Shown here: one piece after another, positions 12,183-20,864 of the stretch | Layout: each line of letters starts with the position of its first letter | Numbering within the stretch: position 1 is the stretch's first letter | NCBI GenBank assembly: GCA_016903675.1 | Contig: JADQBA010000033.1 | Span: 1-64,000 of the forward strand | DNA length: 64,000 nucleotides | Reading direction: 5' to 3' | From: Stigonema ocellatum SAG 48.90 = DSM 106950 | GTDB taxonomy: Bacteria; Cyanobacteriota; Cyanobacteriia; Cyanobacteriales; Nostocaceae | The notes under the pieces: generated by a model | What the model saw: only the letters and a program-made list of their open reading frames with translations | What the model was told of the DNA's origin: nothing | Databases searched by the model: none | Translations under genes and position numbers: made by a program

Positions 12183-12184
12183 AG

Positions 12185-12427
12185 TTAATCTTTTTCATGC
12201 AATACTTGCTCAATGAACTTCTCACGTTCATCCTCTGTCATTGCATCCCAGTCTTGACTCCTTACTGAAGCAACTTTTCGCGCCCTTTCTTCGCCGTCGC
12301 GGGACAAGCACACCCAGTTAGCCCAATTCTGGCTTAACAGGAATTTAAACACCTCTATTTGCTGCTGTTGTGGCAATTGCTTGACTAACTGCAGAACTTG
12401 TGAATCTGTTAATGTCAAAGTTGGCAT
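12185..12427 (-). CDS. Putative antitoxin for the downstream PIN toxin
   Basis: An 80-residue protein starting MPTLTLTDSQVLQLVKQLP and ending in an acidic helix (EDEREKFIEQVLHEKD). The start is placed at the ATG with GGAGGT 8 bases upstream; a longer frame starts inside that site. The fold looks like the short DNA-binding or toxin-wrapping antitoxins common in cyanobacteria. The two genes are 2 bp apart. Confidence 0.7.
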   Translation of the reverse strand: MPTLTLTDSQVLQLVKQLPQQQQIEVFKFLLSQNWANWVCLSRDGEERARKVASVRSQDWDAMTEDEREKFIEQVLHEKD

Positions 12428-12706
12428 GGTTCTAACCTCCATTTCTATTCTAACTCATGAATCGCCCTTCCCTGATGCTTGGGTGCAATAAGTAATCCCA
12501 CAGAATTATTTACACACGACTTTCTAGCGCTCTTCTATGACTCTGGGCAGAAAATAATCTTATGAAACCCCGACACAGGTGCGGCTAAACAAACAAAGTC
12601 CTCGTTGAGTGGGACTAATCTGAAAATAGGGTTTCAAATTTAATAGGAGTGAGAGTAACAAAAGAGCGCTAGTCTGGATAAGGCAGTAATGCTGTTACGC
12701 AGAGGT

Positions 12707-12910
12707 TTAATCGTCTGGAAACTGCCAGCATGAGATATGTTCAACATCAATGCTAGTGCAATTGCTGCATATCGCATCCCTTGAGGAGTCTACCCATTCA
12801 TATCCACAACTACGACAATGACAAAAAATGTTATTACGGTTAGCCTCTTCGATCGCTTTGTGCCACTCATGCACTTGGGAATAGTCGGGCAAAGGAAAAA
12901 CTCTTGGCAT
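12707..12910 (-). CDS. Small zinc-ribbon protein
   Basis: A 67-residue protein with two CxxC pairs (CHCRSCGYEW and CSNCTS) spaced like a rubredoxin-type zinc ribbon. A GAGG precedes the ATG by about ten bases. It has no membrane segment. It is isolated between repeat-rich spacers, and no partner suggests its role. Confidence 0.55.
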   Translation of the reverse strand: MPRVFPLPDYSQVHEWHKAIEEANRNNIFCHCRSCGYEWVDSSRDAICSNCTSIDVEHISCWQFPDD

Positions 12911-12972
12911 CTTATAAAACCTCAGTAAGTAAGTAGGCGATAATACAATACGCTTGGTGTTAAGGATAATTG

Positions 12973-13062
12973 TAGGTTGGGTAGAGCGTAAGCGAAACCC
13001 AACAAAGCTGTGAGAATGTTGGGTTTCGAGAATGTTGGGTTTCGTTCCTCAACCCAACCTAC
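12973..13062. repeat. Inverted repeat with GTAGGTTGGG termini
   Basis: Ends 'gtaggttggg' and 'cccaacctac' are complementary, with internal direct copies of 'aatgttgggtttcg'. It looks like a small non-autonomous repeat of the kind seen in many cyanobacteria. Confidence 0.65.
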
Positions 13063-13096
13063 GCAAAATCGGTTTTTAGCTCTAACTGAAGGCTTT

Positions 13097-13163
13097 GATC
13101 CCCCCTAACCCCCCTTAAAAAGGGGGGAATAAACCCCCCTTTTTAAGGGGGGTTGGGGGGATC
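13097..13163. repeat. Long GATCCCCCCTAACC hairpin
   Basis: Nested palindromes (CCCCCCTTAAAAAGGGGGG and AAACCCCCCTTTTTAAGGGGGG) flanked by complementary GATCC/GGATC ends. A related copy is at about 40347-40412. The remaining sequence up to the transporter gene (13.2-13.65 kb) holds no gene I can support. Confidence 0.7.
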
Positions 13164-13654
13164 TTCAGTCTGTGAACACTACTAACTGAACTGTATTGGT
13201 CTTTAAACAGAAGAAAAATTATCGTGTCTATTCTCAAATTTATTGTTTTTAAATATACTCACAGTTCTCGGTATAGGGGATCAGCGTTCGCCCATTTTTG
13301 GACTCATCCCACTTTCGTCGCATTGCTCCCAAGGGCATGAGGGCAGTGTCAAAAGTGCCAGTTTTAGCCCGGATGGACAGCGCATCGTCACTGCATCATG
13401 TGTTTGTTAATTTCCAGAATTTCCGCAAGCTTAATTACTTGCGTCGGGGGAGATGGGCGATCGCTTAATGCGACTCCACAACGAATAAGAACCATCATCA
13501 CCCACCGTAGGGGCGTATTGCAATACGCCCTTACAAGAACTTCGTGTCCTTTGCGTCTTCGTGGTTCAAAAATCTTTTTAAACCGCGTTCGCGTAGCGTC
13601 TCCCCTTGGGAGAAGGCACGAAGAACACAAAGGTCAAATTGTCAAAAATTGGTA

Positions 13655-14953
13655 TTAAATATTCTCACTCTCCTCGGTGACAGGAAAATATTTCTCTATC
13701 ACTTGAGTAAGGAACAAACTGAAAACCCCAAACAGCATTCCCATTCCCATAATGCTCAACTCAACACTGCCAAAAAAAGCCGCTTTTGGATTAATAAATG
13801 TTAAAATAAGCGCAGAAATAGCCGATATAGTACCCATCAGCAAAGACAGCTTCACACTTGCTTTTGAAAACTGATAGCCTCCCATTTGAGCAACTAGGTA
13901 GGCAGCAAAGGGAACAAATACAGCCCCTACATAGGCTGCATAAAAAGCTACGATGAGAAAAACAATCTGCCCTCCCTTCAAAGCAATGATTAGACTTAAG
14001 AAGGCGTTTGTCATGGTGATGAGCAGTTGATTAAAGTTGGACACTGGCAGAATGTTGAAGTCCAAGACAATTTTGCTCTGCACCCGCAATGTGCTACTGC
14101 CAACACCTAGGGCTGGAACCAATAAAGACGCCATCAGCGCAATACCCAACGGCTTGTCAGTTCCACCACCAATCCATGATAGAATAAAAGGAAGTGCCTC
14201 TTTGCCATCAATGCCAGCGGGCAAAATTCCTGCATTGAGGGCTGCTGCCACAAGTGATGAGGGCAAGAAGGCGAGTAAAACCAGTAAAATAGCAGCTAAC
14301 AGACAGCCCTGATATACGCTTCGTAGATCCTTTGCCCGGACAATAAATTGGTGATACCTCATATCTATGAGCAGTAGCAGAATTGTAGACAGGGAGATGC
14401 CTAGCTTTGTTGGGAAACTAACAACTTCTAGTGACGAATTGAACTCCAGAGGCGATCGCAAATATTCCGTTATACCGTGCAACACCCACAACCCATAGAC
14501 TAGAGCAAAAAAATTAATAACCAGCAATCCTCGAATTATCCAACTTACTTTCTCCACTGGCAGCAAAGAAATTATCGCAAACAACAGAGCCATTAAGAGC
14601 ATTGTAGGTAAAGTGGGTACCCCAAACACTTTGAGAATAAAAGCTCCAGAAATCAACTGGGCAGCTTCAATCCCGATCAGCGATGCCCAAGACATCAACC
14701 CCACAAAAATTTTTACCCCACCACCGCAGTAGGAACCCAACAATGTCCAGATTTGCTCTACTCGTGTCCAATAAAACTTCGCCAGTCCCATCAGCGCGAT
14801 AGTACCCAAGGCCAGAGAAACGGCGTAGAGGCTACCACCAGCGCCTAAAGTCAATGATTGTTCGGCAGTTCCTAGAATAAAACCCAAGCCGTAATGTGCG
14901 GATACCAACAAGGCTGCTAACGAGAAGGTATCCAGTTTGCGATTTTCTATCAT
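13655..14953 (-). CDS. Polytopic membrane transporter (APC/SSS-like)
   Basis: About 432 residues with roughly twelve hydrophobic segments, beginning after MIENRKLDTFSLAALLVSAHYGLGFILG. The glycine-rich first helix (HYGLGFILGTAEQSLTLGAGG) and the repeated five-helix feel resemble LeuT-fold symporters, such as sodium:solute or amino acid permeases. The start is placed at the internal ATG; a frame 19 codons longer begins with TTG and has no ribosome-binding site. The substrate cannot be read from the sequence. It is a single gene flanked by repeats. Confidence 0.6.
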   Translation of the reverse strand: MIENRKLDTFSLAALLVSAHYGLGFILGTAEQSLTLGAGGSLYAVSLALGTIALMGLAKFYWTRVEQIWTLLGSYCGGGVKIFVGLMSWASLIGIEAAQLISGAFILKVFGVPTLPTMLLMALLFAIISLLPVEKVSWIIRGLLVINFFALVYGLWVLHGITEYLRSPLEFNSSLEVVSFPTKLGISLSTILLLLIDMRYHQFIVRAKDLRSVYQGCLLAAILLVLLAFLPSSLVAAALNAGILPAGIDGKEALPFILSWIGGGTDKPLGIALMASLLVPALGVGSSTLRVQSKIVLDFNILPVSNFNQLLITMTNAFLSLIIALKGGQIVFLIVAFYAAYVGAVFVPFAAYLVAQMGGYQFSKASVKLSLLMGTISAISALILTFINPKAAFFGSVELSIMGMGMLFGVFSLFLTQVIEKYFPVTEESENI

Positions 14954-15061
14954 ATTAGGTTGTGCTGAAAGTTGTGCCACACAATATAATCTTACGTTTA
15001 ATCTTTTCAATAAATTTCTAAATTGTGTTTTTTCTCACTAGTAGTTCATCAAGTCAACTTT

Positions 15062-15496
15062 GATAGGTTCGTAGTTGCGCTTTAGCGCCAGTTAAATCGC
15101 GGCTTGTAAAAGTTCGTAGTAAGCACTTTAGTGCTTGAAATCGGCAGCACTACTAGGAACACCTTAAAATTAATGACACGGAGTACTAGTGGTTCGCTAA
15201 AGAAAATTCGCGCTTGTTTGCGCAAAAAACCGCGATTTTATGCGCTGAAGCGCAACTACGAACTAAGTCAAATTTGCCGGGAAAGCCTACTAGTAGTTCA
15301 TGTCATTTGTGAAAGTTTGTAGTAAGCACTGAGCGTGTTCGATTTCAAGCACTAAAGTGCTTACTACGAACGTCTAAAAATTAATGACACGGAGTACTAG
15401 CGGTTCGCTAAACGAACTTCGCGCTTGTTCGTAGTTGCGCTTCAGCGCAAAAAAACCGCGATTTTATGCGCTGAAGCGCAACTACGAACCCAGGAA
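15062..15496. repeat. Array of palindromic 'GTTCGTAGT(T/A)GCGC' repeats
   Basis: At least six half-copies of 'gttcgtagttgcgcttcagcgc' or its complement, arranged head to head with 'aaaaccgcgattttatgcgctgaagcgcaactacgaac' modules. The segment 'attaatgacacggagtactag' is repeated at about 15169 and 15390. No gene is seen between the transporter and the next CDS. The same repeat family occurs in frame in the defence genes of the nifK element. Confidence 0.85.
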
Positions 15497-15636
15497 AGTT
15501 AGTGTAGCGGAATACTACTATAGCTTGGGCTTATTCAAAATTTTAAAAAACTTGTGATTTGAGTTTTTTACTGATTTTTATTTTTTTCCGATTGCTATAG
15601 TAAAAGCAACTTTGTTTTTTAATCAGTGGTGCTTCG

Positions 15637-16572
15637 ATGTGGTTACAATATGGTGTGGGCAATGATGGAATATTGGTATATATTAAAGATGTCAACAGGG
15701 GAAAGACTAAACTTAAGTGTCCTTATTGCAACAGTGGGCTAATTGCTAAAAAAGGTAAAGTAAAAGAGCATCACTTTGCCCATAATGGAGACACCTGCCG
15801 TCCAGTAGCTAATAGAGAATTCCCAGTTCTGCCACTCTATGATAACTTTGGTATTAGTCTCTGTGGGAAGGATTTAGAGCAACTAAAACTGCTTTGGCAG
15901 GAGTATGGTTCAAAAAATCACCTTATTGATTTTTACTTAGTGTCTCCTGGTATGATTAAAGCAGGATTGTTGCAAAAAAATGTTTACACTATCCCCATTG
16001 GATATGAATTCACAAATTTAGGTAAAATCCCTGTGGGAGCATTAGATTTGACATTGTTTAACGACGTGCAAGAGACACTTCTATTCAAAAAGCTACTGAA
16101 GCTAGAGTTAGCTTTTGAACACGCTACATATAAAAACGCGTCTGACTTGCCGTACAGAATCACTGATTTAGAGTTGTACCGCGCTCAACTCAAACGCATC
16201 CTATCATGTACGCTGTATTTTTTAGAGATTCAAACGAATAAAGGAACTCTGTACAAAATAGGAGTCACCCAGCGCCCTATGGTCGAACGAGTGGCGGAAG
16301 TAGAAAGAGATTTGCTCGCCCACTATCAAACTGTTGCCATTCAGGTCTTGGGAAATTGGGAACACCGGGGGAATGTTGAACTATACTTCAAATACCGCTA
16401 TCATAACTTTAATTATGCGATCGCCAGTCTGACAGAATATTATAAATTCAGCATTGAGGATGTTAAAATTGTGCTGCGTGACCTCCACCAGATGAAACCT
16501 AAAGTACTCTCTTCCGATGAAAGGGATATTCTTGAGGAACGGAACAGCTTTTCAGGAAGGCTACGGGCTTGA
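15637..16572 (+). CDS. CoiA-like N-terminus with GIY-YIG/T5orf172-like C-terminus
   Basis: A 311-residue protein. Residues 1-60 carry a CPYC pair plus KVKEHHFAHNGDTC, the zinc-and-histidine pattern of the competence protein CoiA N-terminus. Near residues 195-270 the sequence LYFLEIQTNKGTLYKIGVTQ resembles the T5orf172/GIY-YIG nuclease core, with conserved YKIG and a distal E. The two parts together suggest a DNA-processing protein. I infer this from motifs only; no competence gene is adjacent. The gene lies downstream of a large repeat array. Confidence 0.5.
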   Translation: MWLQYGVGNDGILVYIKDVNRGKTKLKCPYCNSGLIAKKGKVKEHHFAHNGDTCRPVANREFPVLPLYDNFGISLCGKDLEQLKLLWQEYGSKNHLIDFYLVSPGMIKAGLLQKNVYTIPIGYEFTNLGKIPVGALDLTLFNDVQETLLFKKLLKLELAFEHATYKNASDLPYRITDLELYRAQLKRILSCTLYFLEIQTNKGTLYKIGVTQRPMVERVAEVERDLLAHYQTVAIQVLGNWEHRGNVELYFKYRYHNFNYAIASLTEYYKFSIEDVKIVLRDLHQMKPKVLSSDERDILEERNSFSGRLRA

Positions 16573-16745
16573 GTACTGCTACGCCATGACCTCATCACTT
16601 TTAACTTGGGGTTGTGCGATCTGGCAAGTACATCTCATACATTTTATGTTATGATGTTCTGGGATTATTTTCGGCTATGCGACTCCTTTTACAGACGTCT
16701 CTCCGAATCTCAATCTCTACAATCTTTGATTCAGGAGATGTTTTT

Positions 16746-17075
16746 ATGTCAATCTATGTCGGTAATCTCTCATATGAAGTTCGAGAAGATGACCTAAAAC
16801 AAGTCTTTTCAGAATACGGAACTGTTAAGAGTGTTCAATTGCCAAAAGACCGGGAAACTGGTCGTCTGCGTGGTTTCGCATTTGTAGAAATGGGAACAGA
16901 TGCAGAAGAAACTGCGGCCATTGAAGCCCTTGACACTGCGGAGTGGATGGGTCGTAACCTAAAGGTTAATAAAGCTAAGCCACGTGAAGACAGAGGTTCC
17001 TTTGGCGGCGGTGGCGGCGATAGACGAGGAAACAATAGTGGAGGTGGGGGAGGTGGATACTCCCGGCGCTACTAA
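16746..17075 (+). CDS. RRM-type RNA-binding protein (Rbp)
   Basis: A 109-residue protein with one RRM: RNP2 SIYVGNLSYE and RNP1 LRGFAFVEM, then a glycine-rich, arginine-spiked tail ending GGGYSRRY. This is the cyanobacterial cold-inducible Rbp family with the Gly-rich C-terminus. The start is fixed by AGGAG nine bases upstream; longer frames begin in the leader. rpsU follows, an arrangement well known for cyanobacterial rbp genes, with a hairpin between them. Expression is probably temperature-controlled, by analogy with the family. Confidence 0.92.
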   Translation: MSIYVGNLSYEVREDDLKQVFSEYGTVKSVQLPKDRETGRLRGFAFVEMGTDAEETAAIEALDTAEWMGRNLKVNKAKPREDRGSFGGGGGDRRGNNSGGGGGGYSRRY

Positions 17076-17147
17076 GCTTTGACATGAGTCTTAGCTCTTT
17101 GTCCCATGGCTTGATCCCAAACAAAGAATTTAAGTCTCGGGTATTTT

Positions 17148-17173
17148 GGCAGACAAGCAGTCTGCCCTTTTTT
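17148..17173 (+). terminator. Rho-independent terminator or attenuator between rbp and rpsU
   Basis: Perfect 7-bp GC-rich stem (GGCAGAC/GTCTGCC) with a 5-base loop followed by C and a run of six T. It lies 72 bp after the rbp stop and before rpsU, so it ends most rbp transcripts or tunes read-through. Confidence 0.8.
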
Positions 17174-17244
17174 ACTCACATTTTACTGGATGGTCTATAT
17201 TCAGCCATCCAGCCCCCAATTACGTTAATAAAATAGGAGAGAGA

Positions 17245-17436
17245 ATGACCCAAATAATTATGGGCGAGAATGAGGGAATCGAGTCAGCCTTACGTCGATT
17301 TAAACGAGAAGTGTCCAAGGCAGGAATTTTTCCAGATATCAAGAAACATCGTCACTTTGAAACTCCTTTGGAGAAACACAAGCGTAAAGCTAAAGAAGTT
17401 GCCAAGTCTAAGCGGTATAGAAGACGTTCCCGTTAA
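17245..17436 (+). CDS. rpsU: 30S ribosomal protein S21
   Basis: A 63-residue basic protein with the S21 signature: GENEGIESALRRFKREVSKAG, then KKHRHFETPLEKHKRK, and a C-terminal KSKRYRRRSR. The ATG has AGGAGAGAG directly upstream; a longer frame through the terminator is rejected. S21 is a small-subunit protein bound near the anti-Shine-Dalgarno. It sits behind an RRM gene, as in many cyanobacteria. Confidence 0.95.
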   Translation: MTQIIMGENEGIESALRRFKREVSKAGIFPDIKKHRHFETPLEKHKRKAKEVAKSKRYRRRSR

Positions 17437-17438
17437 AT

Positions 17439-17461
17439 CCCGTTATCACTTAGTGAACGGG
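17439..17461 (+). terminator. Hairpin after rpsU
   Basis: CCCGTT and AACGGG arms around a second inverted repeat (CACTTAGTG), immediately after the rpsU stop. There is no strong T-run, so termination is only likely. Confidence 0.4.
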
Positions 17462-17528
17462 TTAGAGTTGCCGTTTGTCAGCAGACGTGGTTATGGATAT
17501 GACTATGTATAAACTGAGACACCCTTAA

Positions 17529-17999
17529 ATGCTGACTATTATTGGTTGCGGTAATCTCAACCGCAGCGACGACGCTGTAGGCGTGCTTATCGCCCAACGT
17601 CTACAGCAATATCTTACCAAACATCCTTATCCTCATGTCCGAGTATATGACTGTGGTACAGCAGGGATAGAAGTGATGTTTCATTCCCGAGGTAGCAAGC
17701 AACTCATCATTATTGATGCTAGTTCAACTGGTTCCGAACCAGGTGTTGTGTTTAAAGTTCCCGGAAAAGAACTAGAAGCACTACCAGAACCCAGTTATAA
17801 TCTACACAATTTTCGTTGGGATAATGCTTTAGCAGCTGGTAGGAAGATTTTTAAGGATGACTTTCCCTTATTGGTAACAGTTTACCTAATTGAAGCGGAA
17901 AATCTTGCTTTGGGACTCGAGTTAAGTCCTGCTATCAAACATTCTGCTGATCGGGTTTTTAAAGAAGTAACCGCCATCATCAGGCAAAATGGGGAGTAG
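17529..17999 (+). CDS. hupW: Hydrogenase maturation protease HupW
   Basis: A 156-residue endopeptidase of the HybD/HyaD/HupD family, which cuts the C-terminal peptide from HupL after nickel insertion. Visible are the N-terminal IIGCGNLNRSDDAVGV with the nickel-sensing acidic residue, the conserved D-C-G-T segment, IIIDASSTGSEPG, and the histidine in YNLHNFRWDNAL. Cyanobacterial HupW serves the uptake hydrogenase, encoded about 12 kb upstream on the same strand. It is followed by repeat hairpins and then by the convergent fdxH gene. Confidence 0.92.
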   Translation: MLTIIGCGNLNRSDDAVGVLIAQRLQQYLTKHPYPHVRVYDCGTAGIEVMFHSRGSKQLIIIDASSTGSEPGVVFKVPGKELEALPEPSYNLHNFRWDNALAAGRKIFKDDFPLLVTVYLIEAENLALGLELSPAIKHSADRVFKEVTAIIRQNGE

Positions 18000-18114
18000 G
18001 GAGTAGGGAGTGGGGAGTAGTAGCGGACCCTCTTGACGGGTAATCTCTTAGTTCGTAGTAGCGCTTTAGCGCCGGTTAAATCGCGGTTTTTTTGCGCTGT
18101 AAACGCCTTAGCGG

Positions 18115-18227
18115 CACAAACCAGTCAAAGTTCGGTACTAATACTCTGGCTACCGAACTTTGACTGGTTTGTGATAATTTGTTCGTAGTAGTCCTGAGTC
18201 CTCAAAAATACGAGGACTCAGGACTAC
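18115..18227. repeat. Two long perfect hairpins between hupW and fdxH
   Basis: The first has a 21-bp perfect stem (CACAAACCAGTCAAAGTTCGG and complement) with a 17-base loop. The second has a 16-bp stem (GTAGTCCTGAGTCCTC and complement). They lie in the convergent spacer and could act as bidirectional terminators; they also belong to the 'gttcgtagt' repeat surroundings. Confidence 0.8.
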
Positions 18228-18257
18228 TACAAACCCATCAAAGTTGACCTAATAGTT

Positions 18258-18557
18258 TTAGACTAGATATGGCTCTTGATGAGTGCGAATCGTGCAATTA
18301 GAACGTGGATAGGTCACGCAAAGTAGAGCAAATCCTTTCTCAACCTGCTCATCATCCAGAAACGTTTGATCAGATTGATCGATTTCACCTTCAACTACCT
18401 TACCCACACAACTAGAGCAAGCACCTGCGTGACAAGAGAAAGGCAAGTCAATACCCTTTTCTTCAGCAGCATCCAGGATGGTAGTCTCCTCATCTACCTC
18501 AATTGTCGTGTCGATATTTTCCTTTTTGCTGATTAATCTAACTTGGTAGGTAGCCAT
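18258..18557 (-). CDS. fdxH: Heterocyst-type [2Fe-2S] ferredoxin FdxH
   Basis: A 99-residue plant-type ferredoxin. The cluster cysteines are in SCHAGACSSCVGK and the distal LLCVTYP. The heterocyst-specific variant residues are seen near the C-terminus (RSNCTIRTHQEPYLV). FdxH donates electrons to nitrogenase reductase in heterocysts. GAGGAG lies before the ATG. It is the last gene of the nif cluster, after hesA-hesB. Confidence 0.96.
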   Translation of the reverse strand: MATYQVRLISKKENIDTTIEVDEETTILDAAEEKGIDLPFSCHAGACSSCVGKVVEGEIDQSDQTFLDDEQVEKGFALLCVTYPRSNCTIRTHQEPYLV

Positions 18558-18747
18558 TTTCCGATTCTCCTCAAACGTGATAAAATTGGACAGGTTGCTT
18601 TATAAAAGCGGAGTTGTGACAACTCCCTACTGATGAGCTTCCTCAAAATCCACGCAATGCAACCGCTGATCTAACAGACAATCATCCGCATTCATCCGCA
18701 TTCATCCGCGTTCATCCGCGTTTATCTGCGGTTCAGAATCCAATATT

Positions 18748-19122
18748 CTATGAGTTGCAAGGGACACCTTGAGGCGTGCAATCACCTGCTTTAAACGACT
18801 TTCCACAACCGCAGGTGTCAGTTGCCTTGGGGTTAGTAAACTTAAACCCGCTTTCCATCACACCTTCAACGAAATCCACCACAACTCCATCCAATAACGC
18901 TGCACTTTTGGCATCGACGTAAACCAGTACCTTACCTTGCTCGCTCACCAAATCATCAGGTTGCGGCTTACTGGTAACATCCATTGCATACTCGTAGCCA
19001 TTGCAACCACCATCTTTGACAGAGATGCGGATACCTTTAGTCGGTGTATTGGTGTCAGAACCAGAACTATGCAGGAATGCACGTAAGCGAAACTCTGCTT
19101 TTTCTGTCAAAGTAACAGTCAT
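18748..19122 (-). CDS. hesB: HesB / IscA-type Fe-S assembly protein
   Basis: 124 residues with the A-type carrier pattern: a cysteine in KDGGCNGYEYAMD and the C-terminal C-x-C in TDTCGCGKSF. It is the nif-cluster HesB that lies between hesA and fdxH in heterocystous cyanobacteria. It probably helps insert Fe-S clusters into nitrogenase parts. Heptamer repeats separate it from hesA. Confidence 0.94.
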   Translation of the reverse strand: MTVTLTEKAEFRLRAFLHSSGSDTNTPTKGIRISVKDGGCNGYEYAMDVTSKPQPDDLVSEQGKVLVYVDAKSAALLDGVVVDFVEGVMESGFKFTNPKATDTCGCGKSFKAGDCTPQGVPCNS

Positions 19123-19135
19123 CCAACCTCCTTTG

Positions 19136-19217
19136 GTTGTTAGTTGTTAGTTCTTAGTTGTTAGTTCTTAGTTGTTAGTTGTTCAAAAACTCCTAACTCC
19201 TAACTCCTAACTCCTAA
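19136..19217. repeat. STRR heptamers between hesA and hesB
   Basis: Tandem 'ttgttagttgttagtt' units face an 'actcctaactcctaac' tract, forming an imperfect stem. Typical STRR. Confidence 0.75.
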
Positions 19218-20015
19218 CTATTTGTAATTACCAGTTGCTTCCAGAGATGTCGATGGCAAATATCTCCACGGAGCATTGTTACCACACACTGGACAATCGC
19301 GATCGCGATGAGAACGACGCTTGGCAAATTCCAGTCGCGTCAGGTCCATTGTCAGCAGTTGCGACAAAAGCGGTTGACTAAACCCAGTAATCAACTTGAT
19401 CGCCTCCAGCGCCGCCAGACAAGCCAGTGTCCCAGAAACAGCACCAATCACTGCAAAACCCCGTCGATCCCAATTAGGCTTCTCAGGAAACAAGCAAGAT
19501 AAACAGGGAGTCACACCAGGAATAATCGTAGTCAGGTAACCCTCCATCCCGTCCATTGCTGCTTCCACCATTGGCTTCCGCCAGCGCACACAAGCTGCAT
19601 TTAACACATCGCGTTCCGTAAAGTTGTGGGCACAGTCAAGAGCCATATCAGCCGATTGTACCAAAGAGTCCACATTCTCAGGAGTAATGTAATCATGAAC
19701 TGCTTCCACCTGAACATCAGGATTAATGGCTTGGAGAGTTGCTTGTGCTTTGAATACCCTTGGCTTACCTACCCAATCATCCGTCATCAGAATCTGACGA
19801 TTCATGTCATCAAGCCGCAGGTCTCCACCTCGGACTAGGATCAGCCGCCCAACGCCTGCTACAGCAAGGTAAAGCGCTGCCGTACCGCCTAATCCTCCCA
19901 CACCTGTTACCAGAACTGTTGCTGACTTAAGGCGCTGTTGTGCTAACTCGCCAAAATTAGGGAGCATCATTTGGCGACGATAGCGTTCGATCTCGGTAGG
20001 CGTCAGGTTTACCAA
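19218..20015 (-). CDS. hesA: HesA, ThiF/MoeB-family adenylyltransferase
   Basis: 265 residues of an E1-like enzyme. The ATP-binding loop is VTGVGGLGGTAALYLAVAG, the adenylating region carries DDMNRQI, and zinc cysteines are in CLSCLF and CPVCGNN. HesA lies in nif clusters of most heterocyst formers and is needed for full nitrogenase activity in some; its exact substrate is unsettled. The gene starts 10 bp after nifW. Confidence 0.94.
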   Translation of the reverse strand: MVNLTPTEIERYRRQMMLPNFGELAQQRLKSATVLVTGVGGLGGTAALYLAVAGVGRLILVRGGDLRLDDMNRQILMTDDWVGKPRVFKAQATLQAINPDVQVEAVHDYITPENVDSLVQSADMALDCAHNFTERDVLNAACVRWRKPMVEAAMDGMEGYLTTIIPGVTPCLSCLFPEKPNWDRRGFAVIGAVSGTLACLAALEAIKLITGFSQPLLSQLLTMDLTRLEFAKRRSHRDRDCPVCGNNAPWRYLPSTSLEATGNYK

Positions 20016-20025
20016 TTTTTACCTC

Positions 20026-20343
20026 CTAATCAGACGTGATTTCTGTCAGCGTGACTACATTTTTAGGCTTCTCGTTAAACACTTTGAACAACTTCTGTTC
20101 TTGCGGTGTTGAGTCGAGAAATACCTGATAGGCTTTTTCCAAAGCCTCACGATATTTACTTAACCTATTTGAACTACTCAGGTCAGTAGAATTATCATCA
20201 ATTTCTTTGATGAATTGGGAAAACTTTTTCAAAATATGCAGACGGTTTACATTCACAATTTGTTGATCGTAGGGCATTTGAAAAAACTCAAAATACTCCT
20301 CTGCATCTACAAGCCGATTAAATTGCTCTACATCACAACTCAT
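20026..20343 (-). CDS. nifW: Nitrogenase-stabilising protein NifW
   Basis: 105 residues with the conserved opening FNRLVDAEEYFEFFQMPYD and helical middle of NifW, which associates with and protects the MoFe protein. Its ATG overlaps the stop of the upstream gene by 4 bp, so the two are translationally coupled. Confidence 0.93.
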   Translation of the reverse strand: MSCDVEQFNRLVDAEEYFEFFQMPYDQQIVNVNRLHILKKFSQFIKEIDDNSTDLSSSNRLSKYREALEKAYQVFLDSTPQEQKLFKVFNEKPKNVVTLTEITSD

Positions 20344-20561
20344 TTTCCTTGCTCCAGTTTTTTTAGCTGTTGCTTAAGTTCGTCTAAATGACGATAAATT
20401 TCATAAGTTTCAGCAGCCAAATCCATTAGTTGTTGGTAATTTGTCGGTAGCCCTTCTGCTAAATCGTGCAGATCCATTTTCATTTGACCTGCTTTACTAT
20501 TAAGGCGTTTAATCTGAACTTTTAGCTCTTCAATACTTTGTGTTTCTCCAGTTTGAACCAT
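20340..20561 (-). CDS. DUF683 / CCE_0567-family small nif-associated protein
   Basis: A 73-residue helical hairpin protein (EELKVQIKRLNSKAGQMKMDLHDLAEGLP) that always lies near nifX-nifW in cyanobacteria. Family members bind metal as dimers in reported structures. The start is put at the ATG; a GTG two codons earlier sits on the ribosome-binding site. It overlaps nifW by 4 bp. Confidence 0.88.
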   Translation of the reverse strand: MVQTGETQSIEELKVQIKRLNSKAGQMKMDLHDLAEGLPTNYQQLMDLAAETYEIYRHLDELKQQLKKLEQGK

Positions 20562-20576
20562 AAACACCTCTGGGGA

Positions 20577-20862
20577 ATAGGGAGTGGGGAGTAGGGAGTA
20601 GGGAGTAGGGAGTTAGGAGTTAGGAGTTAGGAGTTAGGAGTTTTTTAACAACCAAGAATTAACAACTAACAACCAACACCTACTCCCTTCCCGGTCTAAG
20701 ATTACCTATTTTAACGAACCACGAAGACGCGAAGTACACGAAGAAAGAGGAGAAGAAGATCGGTAATCTTGTGGCGGGAAGGGAGTAACAACCAACCAAC
20801 AACTAATAGTTAGGAGTTATTAATTTATTTTATTCCTAACTCCTAACTCCTAACTCCTAACT
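20577..20862. repeat. STRR arrays upstream of the DUF683 gene
   Basis: GGAGTAG and GGAGTTA heptamers (about 20577-20641) and a complementary 'taactcc' array (about 20834-20862) enclose 190 bp of non-coding DNA. The stretch holds no gene. Confidence 0.75.
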
Positions 20863-20864
20863 AA

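Noticed and set aside
13398..13804. ORFs antisense and upstream of the transporter 3' end
   Set aside because: Overlap repeats ('cgttcgcgtagcgtctcccc') and the transporter end; no homology.
15062..15496. Repeat array as a CRISPR
   Set aside because: Units are palindromic and inverted, spacers are irregular and themselves repeated, and no cas genes are near.
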